A stretch of 64,000 nucleotides of DNA. Source: Nitratireductor indicus C115. GTDB taxonomy: Bacteria > Pseudomonadota > Alphaproteobacteria > Rhizobiales > Rhizobiaceae. The translations under genes were made by a program, and so were the position numbers. The notes below the pieces were generated by a model that was not told the origin of the DNA, did no database searches, and saw only the letters and a program-made list of their open reading frames with translations. The stretch spans positions 310,001 through 374,000 of the forward strand of contig NZ_AMSI01000001.1 of NCBI RefSeq assembly GCF_000300515.1, given 5' to 3'. Of this stretch, positions 8,075 to 17,060 are shown piece after piece; the first letter of the stretch is position 1; every line of letters begins with the position of its first letter.

Positions 8075-8095
8075 GAATGTAATGTCATAACATTC
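8075..8095. promoter_or_regulatory. Zur box in the znuC/znuA divergent promoter region
   Basis: A 21-bp near-perfect palindrome: the outer halves GAATGT and ACATTC are exact inverted repeats, and only three central-region positions break symmetry. The sequence matches the AATGTTAT-type inverted repeat known for Zur of alphaproteobacteria. It lies 55 bp before the znuC ATG and 75 bp before the znuA ATG, placed to repress both divergent units when zinc is sufficient. Confidence 0.8.
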
Positions 8096-8170
8096 CGCAT
8101 CAAGCCCCGCTTTATGAAGCCGCTTTGCCGGCAGGCATAGTGTTTTGTCCGTAAGTCACAGGAGCCCCGC

Positions 8171-9187
8171 ATGAAATCTCTGAGCAAAATATTGGTCGCT
8201 GCCTCCTTTCTTCTCTCCCCTGTTGGCGGGGCATGGGCAGCCGATATCGAGGTTGTGACGTCCATCAAGCCCGTTCATTCGCTGGTTGCCGCGGTCATGG
8301 ACGGGGTCGGCGAGCCGGGGCTCATCCTGCAAGGTGCCGGCTCGCCCCACACCTATTCGCTCCGCCCCTCCCAGGCGCGCATGCTGGCCGGCGCGGACGT
8401 CATCTTCTGGGTTGGCCCCAATCTGGAGGCCTTTATGGCAAAGCCGCTGGAATCGCTGGCCGATGGCGCGGATCTGGTCACGCTGTCCAAGGCCGATGGC
8501 GTCACGCTGCTGGAACCCCGCGAAGGGGGAACCTTCGAGGCTCATTCCCATGGTGATGATGACGACGATCATGACCATGGTGCAGAAGGCCATGAAGAAG
8601 CCGGCCATGATCACGACAAGGAGACTCATTCCGAAGCCGCTCATGCCGAGCACGATCACGACCATGGACCCGACGCCCATCTGTGGCTCGATCCCGAAAA
8701 TGCCAAGGCGATGGTCAGGACGATTGCGGCGGAGCTTTCCAGGGCAGACCCGGGCAACGCGCAAACCTATTCCGACAACGCGAAAACGGTTGAAGAAAAA
8801 CTGACTGCACTCGAGAACGAGATTGCGGCTGAGCTCGCTCCGGTAAAGGACCGGCCTTTCATCGTCTTCCACGATGCCTATCAATATTTCGAAAAGCGCT
8901 TCGGCCTTGCCGCCGCAGGCTCCATCACCGTCAGCCCGGAGGTCATTCCAGGTGCACAACGGGTCGATGAAATCCATGCCAAGGTAAAATCGCTGAAGGC
9001 GGCTTGCGTCTTTTCCGAACCGCAATTCGAGCCGCGGCTGATCGAGGTGGTTACCGAAGGAACCGATGCAAAATCCGGTGTCCTCGATCCTCTGGGCGCA
9101 GAGCTCACCGATGGTCCCGACCTTTATTTCGAACTCATCCGCAACATGGGGACTTCGCTGAAGGAGTGCCTGACACCTCAGAGCTGA
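8171..9187 (+). CDS. znuA: Periplasmic zinc-binding protein of the ZnuABC importer
   Basis: Captures zinc in the periplasm for ZnuBC. The 338-residue protein has a signal peptide (MKSLSKILVAASFLLSPVGG, cleavage near AWA-AD). The first zinc ligand lies in GSPHTYSL (His60). A long histidine- and acid-rich loop covers roughly residues 125-170. Further ligands lie in GPDAHLWLDP and VFHDAYQYF. A cysteine pair (AACVF, KECL) probably forms a disulfide. The loop separates it from manganese-binding relatives. Divergent from znuC and under the Zur box. Confidence 0.95.
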   Translation: MKSLSKILVAASFLLSPVGGAWAADIEVVTSIKPVHSLVAAVMDGVGEPGLILQGAGSPHTYSLRPSQARMLAGADVIFWVGPNLEAFMAKPLESLADGADLVTLSKADGVTLLEPREGGTFEAHSHGDDDDDHDHGAEGHEEAGHDHDKETHSEAAHAEHDHDHGPDAHLWLDPENAKAMVRTIAAELSRADPGNAQTYSDNAKTVEEKLTALENEIAAELAPVKDRPFIVFHDAYQYFEKRFGLAAAGSITVSPEVIPGAQRVDEIHAKVKSLKAACVFSEPQFEPRLIEVVTEGTDAKSGVLDPLGAELTDGPDLYFELIRNMGTSLKECLTPQS

Positions 9188-9205
9188 GAGCCGGCAGAAT
9201 GTGAA

Positions 9206-9239
9206 AAGAAGCACCCGGGCATGGGCTCGGGTGCTTCTT
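9206..9239. terminator. Bidirectional terminator between znuA and csbD
   Basis: AAGAAGCACCCG (9206-9217) pairs perfectly with CGGGTGCTTCTT (9228-9239) across a 10-nt loop. Stem bases AAGAA and TTCTT give A/T-rich flanks on both strands. It sits between convergent genes, so it can serve both. Confidence 0.8.
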
Positions 9240-9258
9240 CATGAGCTATTTCAAACCA

Positions 9259-9456
9259 TCAGTGATGGGAAAGCCAGTCGTCGATTTCGCGCTCGGCTTC
9301 TTCCTGCGCCTTCCCGTAGCGCTCCTGAAGTTTGCCTGCGAGCTCGCGGCGGCTACCGCGCACAATGTCCATGTCGTCGTCAGTGAGTTTGCCCCACTGC
9401 TTCTGGACCTTGCCCTTGAACTGTTCCCAATTGCCTTCGATCTGATTCCAATTCAT
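9259..9456 (-). CDS. CsbD-family stress protein
   Basis: A 65-residue, highly charged, helix-forming protein of the CsbD/YjbJ family. MNWNQIEGNWEQFKGKVQKQWGKLTDDD is nearly the family consensus, followed by the second repeat-like helix (LAGKLQERYGKAQEEAEREI); note this is quoted in two short pieces from residues 1-28 and 39-58. CsbD proteins are abundant under general stress in many bacteria; their molecular task is unknown. A good ribosome site (GGAAGGA) precedes the ATG. It converges on znuA. Confidence 0.88.
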   Translation of the reverse strand: MNWNQIEGNWEQFKGKVQKQWGKLTDDDMDIVRGSRRELAGKLQERYGKAQEEAEREIDDWLSHH

Positions 9457-9640
9457 GACGGTTCCTTCCGCATCCTAATCTGGGCGGAGCGCTCAGCCTG
9501 TTTCGACTGTCCCTGGGTGCTGGATAAATGCTTCAACGATGAAAGAGTTCCCACCTTCATTGGCCGCTTCATCGGAAAGCCCGAATTGGGGCGTGAATTG
9601 AAGCTGCGTTCCAGGCGACCTAGATTGAGCGGGAAAGGAC

Positions 9641-11020
9641 ATGCCGATGGAAACCATGCCCGCGCCCTTTGTGCCGCCGGCGCCAAGCCCACGCACGAAA
9701 CCGCCTTCCACGCTCGAGATGATGCGGATCGTCTATCGCAATCCACTCGAACTTTGGGGCGAGCCTTCCTATAACGAGCCTTGGATTTCCATCGAAGGTG
9801 GTATTGGCGGGCCCCTGGTCATCGCCAACGATCCGGGTCTGATCCGTCACGTGCTCGTCGACAACGCCCGGAACTACAAGATGGCGCGCGTGCGCCAGAA
9901 AATCCTGCGCCCCATCCTGCGGGACGGCTTGCTGACTGCGGAAGGAGCGGTGTGGCGCCGCTCCCGCAAGGCCATGGCGCCGGTCTTCACGCCGCGCCAC
10001 ATAGCCGGCTTCGCAGCGCCGATGCTTGCCAGCACCCAGGCTTTCGTCGGGCGCTATGAAGAGGCGGAGGGGCCTGTCGATGTCGCACGCGACATGACCA
10101 TGCTGACCTTCGACATTTTGGCCGAGACGCTGTTTTCCGGCGAGATCGCTGGCGATCCAGATAATTTCGCCCATCAGGTCGACCGTCTGTTTGAGACGAT
10201 GGGGCGTGTCGACCCGCTCGATCTTCTGGGCGCCCCCGACTGGCTTCCGCGCATCACCCGCATTCTCGGGCGCAATTCGCTCGCCTTTTTCCGCAATATC
10301 GTTGCCGAGACGATGGCCTTGCGGAAGGAGAAGATGGCGCGCGACGCCGATGTTCCTGAAGACTTCCTCACCCTGCTCCTGCGCGCCGAGGGGCCCGACG
10401 GCCTTACCAGGCAGGAGATCGAAGACAACATCATCACCTTCATCGGTGCGGGGCACGAGACCACCGCACGCGCGCTGGGCTGGACCATTTATTGCCTCGC
10501 CGAAGCGCCCTGGGAGCGCGAGCGCATCGAATCCGAGATCGACGAGGTGCTAGCCCGCGAGCCGGACCCGGTGAAATGGCTGGATGCCATGCCGTTCACC
10601 CGCGCGGCTTTCGAGGAGGCGATGCGGCTCTATCCGCCGGCTCCTTCCATCAACCGTGAGGCTTTGACGGAGGACCATTATCGGGATTTCACCATCATCA
10701 AGGGCGCTCAGGTGCTCGTCATGCCCTGGACGGTGCATCGTCACCGAAAGCTATGGGAAAATCCCGAAGCGTTCATGCCATCGCGGTTCCATCCCGGCAA
10801 TCGCGAAGCGCTCGACCGTTATCAATATCTGCCGTTCGGGGCAGGACCGCGTGTCTGCATCGGCGCGAGCTTTGCCATGCAGGAAGCGGTGATCGCACTT
10901 GCGGTCATGCTGTCGCGGTTTCGTTTCGACACCATGCCGGGCACGCGTCCCTGGCCTGTTCAGAAACTGACCACACAGCCGCAGGGCGGCCTGCCGATGA
11001 AGGTGACGCGGCGGTCATAG
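9641..11020 (+). CDS. Cytochrome P450
   Basis: A 459-residue haem monooxygenase. The I-helix oxygen-activation motif is GAGHETT, the K-helix motif EEAMR (ExxR) is present, and the haem loop FGAGPRVCIG holds the thiolate Cys at about residue 406. There is no N-terminal membrane segment, as expected for a soluble bacterial P450. The WRRSRKAMAPVF segment is the C-helix haem-propionate region. No ferredoxin or reductase gene is adjacent, so its electron donor must come from elsewhere. Substrate cannot be deduced. It stands beside yraN-rsmI, where many relatives carry gshB instead (from memory). Confidence 0.93.
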   Translation: MPMETMPAPFVPPAPSPRTKPPSTLEMMRIVYRNPLELWGEPSYNEPWISIEGGIGGPLVIANDPGLIRHVLVDNARNYKMARVRQKILRPILRDGLLTAEGAVWRRSRKAMAPVFTPRHIAGFAAPMLASTQAFVGRYEEAEGPVDVARDMTMLTFDILAETLFSGEIAGDPDNFAHQVDRLFETMGRVDPLDLLGAPDWLPRITRILGRNSLAFFRNIVAETMALRKEKMARDADVPEDFLTLLLRAEGPDGLTRQEIEDNIITFIGAGHETTARALGWTIYCLAEAPWERERIESEIDEVLAREPDPVKWLDAMPFTRAAFEEAMRLYPPAPSINREALTEDHYRDFTIIKGAQVLVMPWTVHRHRKLWENPEAFMPSRFHPGNREALDRYQYLPFGAGPRVCIGASFAMQEAVIALAVMLSRFRFDTMPGTRPWPVQKLTTQPQGGLPMKVTRRS

Positions 11021-11066
11021 AGCAAGAATATTCTGGGTGAGGGGCAGGTCAGCTCAAAAAGTGGGT

Positions 11067-11435
11067 TTAGCCGCGGCCGGAAAACACATTCTCCACATGC
11101 ACCGGCCAGCGGCGCGGGAGAACGGCGACGAGATCGAAGCGCAGCGAGAGCCGGGCATAGTCCGGCTGGCGTGCGAGCCACAGGTCAGCGCAGCGCTCGA
11201 TCCGACCCTGTGCGGTGTGCCCGACAGCATCCATGGCTTCAGCGAGCGTTGGGCGGGCCTTCACTTCCACGATGGCGATCACGCTGCCGCGTCTTGCGAT
11301 CAGGTCGATTTCGCCGAGCTTCGTCCGGTATCGCCGCGCGACGATGCGGTAACCCTTGGCCATGAGGGCGATTGCGGCAAACCATTCGCCGCGATGGCCG
11401 CGCCGATAAGCTTTCCGCCGCGCCTCAGTCGCCAT
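11067..11435 (-). CDS. yraN: YraN family protein (UPF0102, nuclease-like fold)
   Basis: A 122-residue protein with the restriction-endonuclease-like core of the YraN family. [10 protein letters not shown], then IVEVKAR supply the acidic and Lys residues of a PD-(D/E)XK-type site. RGEW near the N-terminus is also characteristic. Activity in this family is poorly defined; a link to DNA processing is inferred from the fold. It overlaps the rsmI 3' end by 11 bp, the usual pairing in proteobacteria. Confidence 0.88.
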   Translation of the reverse strand: MATEARRKAYRRGHRGEWFAAIALMAKGYRIVARRYRTKLGEIDLIARRGSVIAIVEVKARPTLAEAMDAVGHTAQGRIERCADLWLARQPDYARLSLRFDLVAVLPRRWPVHVENVFSGRG

Positions 11436-12351
11436 CGCCTTGCGCCTTGAGCGCCAAAAGGCGCTGGTAGAGTTCGGATTTGTGGCCGCCTGTCATGCGC
11501 GCTGCCTCACCGGCGGCTTTCGACGCGGGCATTTCGGACGCAAGCGAAAGAAGCAGCCGGTCGGTGTCGGCCCCGCTGGCGGTGATTTCCTCTTCCTGCG
11601 GGGGAGCGATGCACACCACGATCTCCCCCTTCGGTGCGCCGGCCTCGGCATAATGGGCGGCAAGTGTCGCGAGTGTGCCGCGGCGCATTTCCTCGAAGGT
11701 CTTCGTGATCTCACGGGCCACACAGGCTGGCCGGTTGTCGCCCAGCACCTCCGCCATGGCCGCAAGACTGTCGGCAAGCCGGCGAGGGGATTCGAAGAAG
11801 ATCAGGCTGGCGGGGGTCTGGCGGAATGTGTCGAGCCGTTTGCGCCGCTGCCCGTCCTTCACCGGCAGGAAGCCCGCAAACAGAAAGGCATCGGTTGGCA
11901 GGCCCGAGGCCGAAAGAGCTGCGAGCACGGCAGAGGGGCCGGGGATGGGGACCACGCGGATGCCTTTTTCCACGGCTTGTTCCACCAGCCGGTAACCTGG
12001 GTCGGAAACGAGCGGCGTTCCCGCATCGGAAATCAGCGCAACGCTCTTGCCTTCCGCCAGCGCGGCCATCAGGCGCGGCCCGGCCTCACGCGCATTGTGT
12101 TCGTGATAGGCGGTAAGGCCCCGGTTGATGCCGTATCGGTTGAGAAGCACGCGCGAGACACGCGTATCCTCGCAGGCCAGGAGGTCAGCCGCCGCCAGCA
12201 CCTCCAGCGCGCGCAGCGTGATATCGGCGAGGTTGCCGATGGGCGTCGCCACCAGATAGAGCGCCGTTTCCAGCGGTCCTGCACCGATGCGCGCGGCCCC
12301 CACTGTGAAACTTTTCTCCACGCGCTGGTTTTCCGCACGCCGGTTTTCCAT
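11425..12351 (-). CDS. rsmI: 16S rRNA (cytidine1402-2'-O)-methyltransferase
   Basis: Methylates the 2'-O of C1402 in the ribosomal P site, using SAM. The 308-residue protein has the tetrapyrrole-methylase fold: [18 protein letters not shown] at the N-terminus, CEDTRVS, then [12 protein letters not shown] and [16 protein letters not shown]. The C-terminal helical domain ([17 protein letters not shown]) is the usual RsmI tail. About 30 residues before LYLVATP are unconserved, so a later start is possible, though no better ribosome site is obvious. It overlaps yraN and is divergent from the lipoprotein gene at 12513. Confidence 0.94.
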   Translation of the reverse strand: MENRRAENQRVEKSFTVGAARIGAGPLETALYLVATPIGNLADITLRALEVLAAADLLACEDTRVSRVLLNRYGINRGLTAYHEHNAREAGPRLMAALAEGKSVALISDAGTPLVSDPGYRLVEQAVEKGIRVVPIPGPSAVLAALSASGLPTDAFLFAGFLPVKDGQRRKRLDTFRQTPASLIFFESPRRLADSLAAMAEVLGDNRPACVAREITKTFEEMRRGTLATLAAHYAEAGAPKGEIVVCIAPPQEEEITASGADTDRLLLSLASEMPASKAAGEAARMTGGHKSELYQRLLALKAQGDGD

Positions 12352-12512
12352 GAGATTGCCTTTCTATTCGCACATCTCTTTGACATGCCGGCGTGCCGGT
12401 TGCAAAGTCGCCCGCGAAAACGGGGCGGTCGCGGCTCGAAGCCCGGCAAGAGAAAAATCGAGAAGGCGGATGCGCTGTTTTTCGGCGCCTGTGCCGCAGG
12501 GAAGACGCAGGA

Positions 12513-13730
12513 ATGAAATTCTGGAATTCGGCCGAGTGCCGCAGGGGCGCGGCTTCGGCCATGCTGGCGGGGCTCGTCATGATCGGCGGATGCGTAGGCG
12601 CAGACGTGCCCTATGGCATGTCCAACATCGAAAATCGACCGGTCGCGACCGCGCCTGAGCCAACAGGCCCGCGCCTGCCGGCTTCTGGCGAGGTGATCGG
12701 CACGGGCGAGACGCGGGTTGCGCTGCTTCTGCCGCTGACGGGCGAAGGCAACGCCTCGCGCATTGCCGCCGAATTGAAGAATGCGGCGATACTGGCGATG
12801 GACGATGCGGGTCTTCAGTCGATGGAGCTCGTGGTCAAGGATACGGCAGGCACGGCCGAAGGCGCGTCGGCGGCCGCAAGCCAGGCGGTGGCGGAAGGGG
12901 CCGCAGCGGTGCTCGGTCCGTTGTTTTCGGCCAATGTTCGTGCTGCCGCGCCCGCGCTTGCGGTGAACGGCACCCCCATGATCGCCTTTTCATCGGACAG
13001 GGCCGTCGCCGGCCCGGGCATCTATCTCAATTCGTTCCTGCCGCAGGGCGTTGTGCGCCGGACATTGCTTTATGCCGCGGGGCAAGGCGCGCGTTCGGTC
13101 GTGGCGATCGTGCCGGAGGGGGCTGCGGGCGATATTGCCGAGGCAGAGGCGCGCCGCACGATGTTGGAAACAGGTGGGCAGGTCACGGCCGTCGCGCGCT
13201 ATCGCTACGACAATGAATCCGTTTACGAGGCCGTGCGCGGCGTGACGGAGGATATCCGCACCGCCGATGCGGTTTTCATCCCCGATGGCGGCAACAGCCC
13301 TGCCACCATCGTTTCGAGCATCACCGAATCCGGTATCGAGATGAGCGGTAAGAAGGTGTTGGGCACAGGGCAGTGGACCAGCGCCAACCTTGCCGATCCG
13401 GTGCTCGCCGGCGCGGTCTTCGCCGACACGGATCACGGACGCGTCGCCAGCTACAAGCAGCGTTATCAATCGCGTTTCGGAGCCGAGCCCTCGCTGACCT
13501 CTGCGCTGGCCTACGACACGGTGATCCTCGCTGCCAACATCATCAAGGGCGTGAACGCCATTCCTCGTCATGCCATCGAAAGCCCGGTCGGCTTCTCGGG
13601 ATATACGGGGCTCTTCCGTTTCAACGCCGACGGCACCACCGAGCGCGGCTATGCGATCTATGAAGTGCGCGACGGCCAGCCCCAGATCATAGACCCGGCG
13701 CCGTCCCGCTTTGATGGCGGCGCGAGTTAG
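12513..13730 (+). CDS. Lipoprotein, penicillin-binding protein activator family (periplasmic binding fold)
   Basis: A 405-residue outer-membrane-type lipoprotein. A signal peptide ends in the lipobox MIGGC (about residue 27 of the form starting at the ATG at 12513). The rest is a type-1 periplasmic-binding fold: TRVALLLPLTGEG, then AAAVLGPLFSANVRAAAP and SALAYDTVILAA. This matches LpoA-like penicillin-binding-protein activators, regularly found next to rsmI-yraN. The role in activating a peptidoglycan synthase is inferred from LpoA; no LpoA-type N-terminal TPR domain is visible. The stop TAG belongs to palindromic repeat copy B. Confidence 0.82.
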   Translation: MKFWNSAECRRGAASAMLAGLVMIGGCVGADVPYGMSNIENRPVATAPEPTGPRLPASGEVIGTGETRVALLLPLTGEGNASRIAAELKNAAILAMDDAGLQSMELVVKDTAGTAEGASAAASQAVAEGAAAVLGPLFSANVRAAAPALAVNGTPMIAFSSDRAVAGPGIYLNSFLPQGVVRRTLLYAAGQGARSVVAIVPEGAAGDIAEAEARRTMLETGGQVTAVARYRYDNESVYEAVRGVTEDIRTADAVFIPDGGNSPATIVSSITESGIEMSGKKVLGTGQWTSANLADPVLAGAVFADTDHGRVASYKQRYQSRFGAEPSLTSALAYDTVILAANIIKGVNAIPRHAIESPVGFSGYTGLFRFNADGTTERGYAIYEVRDGQPQIIDPAPSRFDGGAS

Positions 13731-13832
13731 AGCATTTTGCAGTCAGGTGGAATCGCCTGACGTCTGCATAAATGCGTAAAAACAAAGAGATAGATCGGTT
13801 TAGAGTTTCCATGAAACCGTAAACCGATCTAG
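13728..13832 (+). repeat. Palindromic double-hairpin repeat, copy B
   Basis: Starts with the stop TAG of the lipoprotein gene and reads TAGAGCATTTTGCAG. Hairpin 1 is TCAGGTG/CGCCTGA with one G-T pair. Hairpin 2 is AGATCGGTTTA/TAAACCGATCT, where both sides of one pair differ from copy A (C-G to T-A). It ends CCGATCTAG. A second, decayed start (CTAGGGCATCTTGCAGTCGGG) follows at once to about 13858. Confidence 0.85.
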
Positions 13833-13958
13833 GGCATCTTGCAGTCGGGTGGTTCCGGTTCAGCGCGTTGCGCCCATCCCTTCATCCCGCCCTCGTGGTT
13901 CGACAGGCTCACCATGAGGGCCGTGCCATGGCCTTCGTTGGATGGGATCACGCCGTTC

Positions 13959-15125
13959 CTATTCCCGTGCGAGATCGGCCACCACCGCGTCGAGCACGAT
14001 CATGCCGCGCGGCGTCGCGCGCAGACGGGTGTTGCCGACAGGTTCCACCAACCCTTCATCCTGCAACTCCGTTATGCGGCGGAGGGGAAGCGGATGCCCG
14101 GCGAGCGCTTCGTAGCGTGTCAGGTCGATGCCCTCGGTAAGCCGCAGCCCCATGATGAGGAACTCGTCGGCTTCCTCCTCGCGGGTCAGCACTTCACCGC
14201 CGATAACGCCATGCCCATGCGTTTCGACCCGGTCGAGCCAGGTTTCCGGCATCTTCTCGGTGAAGGTCACATTGCGCCGGCCGTTCTCGATGAAGCGTCC
14301 ATGCGCTCCCGGGCCAACGCCGACATACTCGCCATAGCGCCAGTAGACGAGGTTGTGCCGGCTTTCCGCGCCGGGCCGGGCGTGGTTGGATATTTCGTAG
14401 GCGGGCAGACCACGCGCCGCCGTCACGTCCTGCGTGATCTCGTAGAGGAGTGCCGCATGATCGCTATCGGGCATGGAAAGCTTGCCGGCGTCATAGAGAA
14501 GCTGGAAGCGGGTACCCTCTTCGATGGTGAGCTGGTAGAGCGAGAGATGATCCGCGGCAAGACCGATTGCCCGGTCGAGTTCCGCCGACCATGCATCCAC
14601 GCTCTGCCCGGGGCGGGCATAGATCAGATCGAAGGAGAGGCGGGGAAAGGTTTCCCGCGCCAGTTCGATGGCCTTCAGGGCCTCGGCGACATTATGCAGC
14701 CGCCCCAGGAATCTGAGGTCCTGATCATTGAGAGCCTGCACGCCGAGCGATACGCGGTTGACCCCGGCAGCGCGGTAGCCGCGAAAACGGTCCGCCTCGA
14801 CTGAGCTGGGATTGGCTTCCAGCGTCACCTCGATGCCGTTCGGCACGGTCCAGTGTTCGGCCACCGCGTCGAGCAACGCGCCGACGGTCGCCGGCTCCAT
14901 CAGCGAAGGGGTTCCGCCGCCAAGGAAGATGCTGGTCACCTCGCGTGGACCGCTGCGCTCCCGCATCGTTGCAATTTCCCGGCGGAAGGCGGCGGCAAAC
15001 CGGGTCTGGTCCACCGGTTGGTGGCGAACATGGCTGTTGAAGTCGCAATAGGGGCATTTGGCCGCGCAGAACGGCCAATGCAGATAGACGCCGAAGCCCG
15101 GCGTTTTATCGCGCAGCGTCGTCAC
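13959..15125 (-). CDS. hemW: Radical SAM haem chaperone HemW
   Basis: A 388-residue HemW-type protein, formerly annotated as oxygen-independent coproporphyrinogen III oxidase. HemW inserts haem into respiratory proteins. The radical-SAM cluster motif is [14 protein letters not shown], lacking the extra Cys that HemN carries (CxxxCxxC followed by F). GGGTPSLM is the SAM-binding motif and [19 protein letters not shown] the family signature. GTG start at 15125 overlaps the rdgB stop as GTGA. Part of the rph/VOC/rdgB/hemW cluster on the minus strand. Confidence 0.93.
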   Translation of the reverse strand: MTTLRDKTPGFGVYLHWPFCAAKCPYCDFNSHVRHQPVDQTRFAAAFRREIATMRERSGPREVTSIFLGGGTPSLMEPATVGALLDAVAEHWTVPNGIEVTLEANPSSVEADRFRGYRAAGVNRVSLGVQALNDQDLRFLGRLHNVAEALKAIELARETFPRLSFDLIYARPGQSVDAWSAELDRAIGLAADHLSLYQLTIEEGTRFQLLYDAGKLSMPDSDHAALLYEITQDVTAARGLPAYEISNHARPGAESRHNLVYWRYGEYVGVGPGAHGRFIENGRRNVTFTEKMPETWLDRVETHGHGVIGGEVLTREEEADEFLIMGLRLTEGIDLTRYEALAGHPLPLRRITELQDEGLVEPVGNTRLRATPRGMIVLDAVVADLARE

Positions 15126-15781
15126 GCAGATCCGAGCCGGGCTTGAGCGAATTTCTGGAAGGCGCGGGCGCGGTGGGAAAGCGCATCGGCATCGCCCGGC
15201 TTCCAGCCGTGTTTTTCTTCCGCCGTCATTTCGCCGAAAGTGATGTCGAAGCCTTCGGGCTGAAAAACGGGATCATAGCCGAAACCGTCGGTCCCACGCG
15301 GGGGCCACACCAGGTGACCCTCGGCCTCGCCGCGGTAATATTCGGCTTCACCGTCCGGAAAACACAGGCAAAGCGTGGCGACGAAGCGTCCAGTACGTTT
15401 TGCCGGCGTATCGGCACCCTTTTCGCGCAATTTGCCCTCGGTCTTCTCCATGGCCATCATGAAGTCGCGGCTCCCGTCCTCCCTGGTCGCCCAGTCGGCG
15501 GTATAGACGCCCGGCGCTCCGTCAAGCGCATCGACACACAGGCCGGAATCGTCGGACAGTGCGGGCAGGCCCGTCGCTTCGGCGGCGGCAAGCGCCTTGA
15601 TATAGGCGTTTTCCTCGAAGGTTGTGCCGGTTTCTTCCGGCTCGGCGAGACCGAGTTCGGCGGCCGAGCGCACCGTGTAGCCGAAGGGCGCCAGAAGATC
15701 GGCAAACTCCTTGAGCTTGCCCTTGTTGTGGCTTGCCAGAACGAAGGTCTTGTTCTCTATCGGTCTCACGTCAGTCCCCAT
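15122..15781 (-). CDS. rdgB: XTP/dITP pyrophosphatase (RdgB/HAM1)
   Basis: Hydrolyses non-canonical purine nucleotides (ITP, XTP, dITP) to monophosphates, keeping them out of DNA and RNA. The 219-residue protein starts with the family motif [12 protein letters not shown], has the metal site [12 protein letters not shown] and the C-terminal [11 protein letters not shown] and LSHRARAF. The ATG at 15781 gives the normal length; a 25-residue upstream extension lies within the VOC gene. It overlaps the VOC gene by 16 bp and hemW by 4 bp. Confidence 0.95.
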   Translation of the reverse strand: MGTDVRPIENKTFVLASHNKGKLKEFADLLAPFGYTVRSAAELGLAEPEETGTTFEENAYIKALAAAEATGLPALSDDSGLCVDALDGAPGVYTADWATREDGSRDFMMAMEKTEGKLREKGADTPAKRTGRFVATLCLCFPDGEAEYYRGEAEGHLVWPPRGTDGFGYDPVFQPEGFDITFGEMTAEEKHGWKPGDADALSHRARAFQKFAQARLGSA

Positions 15782-16179
15782 ATACGCGGTTCGGCGAATT
15801 CGAGCGAATTGCCGAACGGGTCGCGAAAATAGATGGATCGGCCACCATTCGGCCATTCGAAATCCGCCTCGATCTCGATGCCGGCCGCAGCAAGATATGC
15901 CTTCCAGCGCCCGATCTCTTCAGCCGTTGCGGCAAAGCACAGATGACCCTCACCCCGCGTGCCATGCGGCGGCACGGGAAGGCGTGCATCGGGTGCAGGC
16001 GGTTTCCCGGTTGCTGCCGGATCGAACAGCAGGAGAACCGTCTGACCGCATTGGAAGAACACATGCCGCCCCTCGACCCTGGCAATCCGCTTCAGCCCGA
16101 GCGTTTCGCCGTAGAAGCGCTCGGCTTCGGCGAGATCGCTCACATAGAGCGCTGCTTCCAGTATGGCCGAGGGTTGCAT
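15766..16179 (-). CDS. VOC-superfamily (glyoxalase/dioxygenase-fold) protein
   Basis: A 137-residue single VOC unit built of two beta-alpha-beta modules: [20 protein letters not shown] at the start and the closing [18 protein letters not shown]. The usual metal triad positions can be proposed near GHLCFA and the terminal glutamate (SLEFAEP); the first-strand histidine is replaced by AALY, so metal binding may be altered. Substrate unknown. It lies between rph and rdgB and overlaps rdgB, so it is co-transcribed with these nucleotide and RNA genes. Confidence 0.8.
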   Translation of the reverse strand: MQPSAILEAALYVSDLAEAERFYGETLGLKRIARVEGRHVFFQCGQTVLLLFDPAATGKPPAPDARLPVPPHGTRGEGHLCFAATAEEIGRWKAYLAAAGIEIEADFEWPNGGRSIYFRDPFGNSLEFAEPRIWGLT

Positions 16180-16195
16180 GGTTTTCGGTGTCAGC

Positions 16196-16912
16196 TCAGG
16201 AGATCGCCAGTTTCTGCAGTTCGACGAGTCTTGAGATACCCTTGCGGGCGAGTCCCATCAAGGAGGCGAATTCACCCTCTGAGAAAGGTTCACCTTCTGC
16301 CGTGCCCTGGATTTCCACGATGCCGCCCTTGCCGGTCATCACGAAGTTCGCATCGGTCTGTGCCGTCGAATCTTCCGCATAATCGAGATCGAGCACGGGA
16401 TTGCCGTTGTAGATTCCGCAGGAAATGGCCGCGACGTGATCCTTGAGAACCTTGTCGCGAACGATCATCTGGCGCGCTTCCATCCAGCTCAGGCAATCCG
16501 AAAGAGCGATGAAGCCACCGGTGATCGCTGCCGTGCGGGTTCCCCCGTCGGCCTGCAGCACGTCGCAATCCACCGTGACCTGCTTTTCGCCAAGCGCCTG
16601 CAGGTCTACGACCGAGCGGAGCGAACGGCCGATGAGCCGCTGGATTTCCAGTGTGCGCCCGCCCTGCTTGCCGGAGGAAGCCTCACGGCGCATCCGGTCG
16701 CCTGTGGAACGCGGCAGCATGCCGTATTCGGCGGTCACCCAGCCCTGGCCGGAATTGCGCAGCCAGCCAGGAACGCGCTCCTCAAGGCTTGCCGTGCAAA
16801 GCACATGGGTGTCGCCAAAGCGAACGAGGCAGGAGCCCTCCGCATGTTTGGAGACGCCGCGCTCGAAGCTGACGGCGCGCATTTCATCGGCTTCCCGTTT
16901 CGATGGTCGCAT
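16196..16912 (-). CDS. rph: Ribonuclease PH
   Basis: Phosphorolytic 3'-5' exoribonuclease that trims tRNA 3' ends. The 238-residue protein begins [19 protein letters not shown] and contains [13 protein letters not shown], the phosphate-site region [23 protein letters not shown] and the C-terminal [12 protein letters not shown]. The ATG at 16912 matches the usual start; the 18 codons above it are not conserved. Divergent from hrcA and 16 bp upstream of the VOC gene in the same direction. Confidence 0.95.
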   Translation of the reverse strand: MRPSKREADEMRAVSFERGVSKHAEGSCLVRFGDTHVLCTASLEERVPGWLRNSGQGWVTAEYGMLPRSTGDRMRREASSGKQGGRTLEIQRLIGRSLRSVVDLQALGEKQVTVDCDVLQADGGTRTAAITGGFIALSDCLSWMEARQMIVRDKVLKDHVAAISCGIYNGNPVLDLDYAEDSTAQTDANFVMTGKGGIVEIQGTAEGEPFSEGEFASLMGLARKGISRLVELQKLAIS

Positions 16913-17060
16913 GGGCTGTTTCTCTCCGCTAGTGTTCTGCTTGTTGGCGGCTTGTAGCTTTCGCATCGTTTGAAGGCAAAGGAAAACGCTGTGTGCGCCG
17001 GCCCCTCAGACGGTTGTGTTCGCCCACGCGCCGCTTATATTCAAGACATCGAGGTCGAAC

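Noticed and set aside
16913-17060. A CIRCE operator upstream of hrcA.
   Set aside because: I looked for TTAGCACTC-N9-GAGTGCTAA and nothing similar is present.
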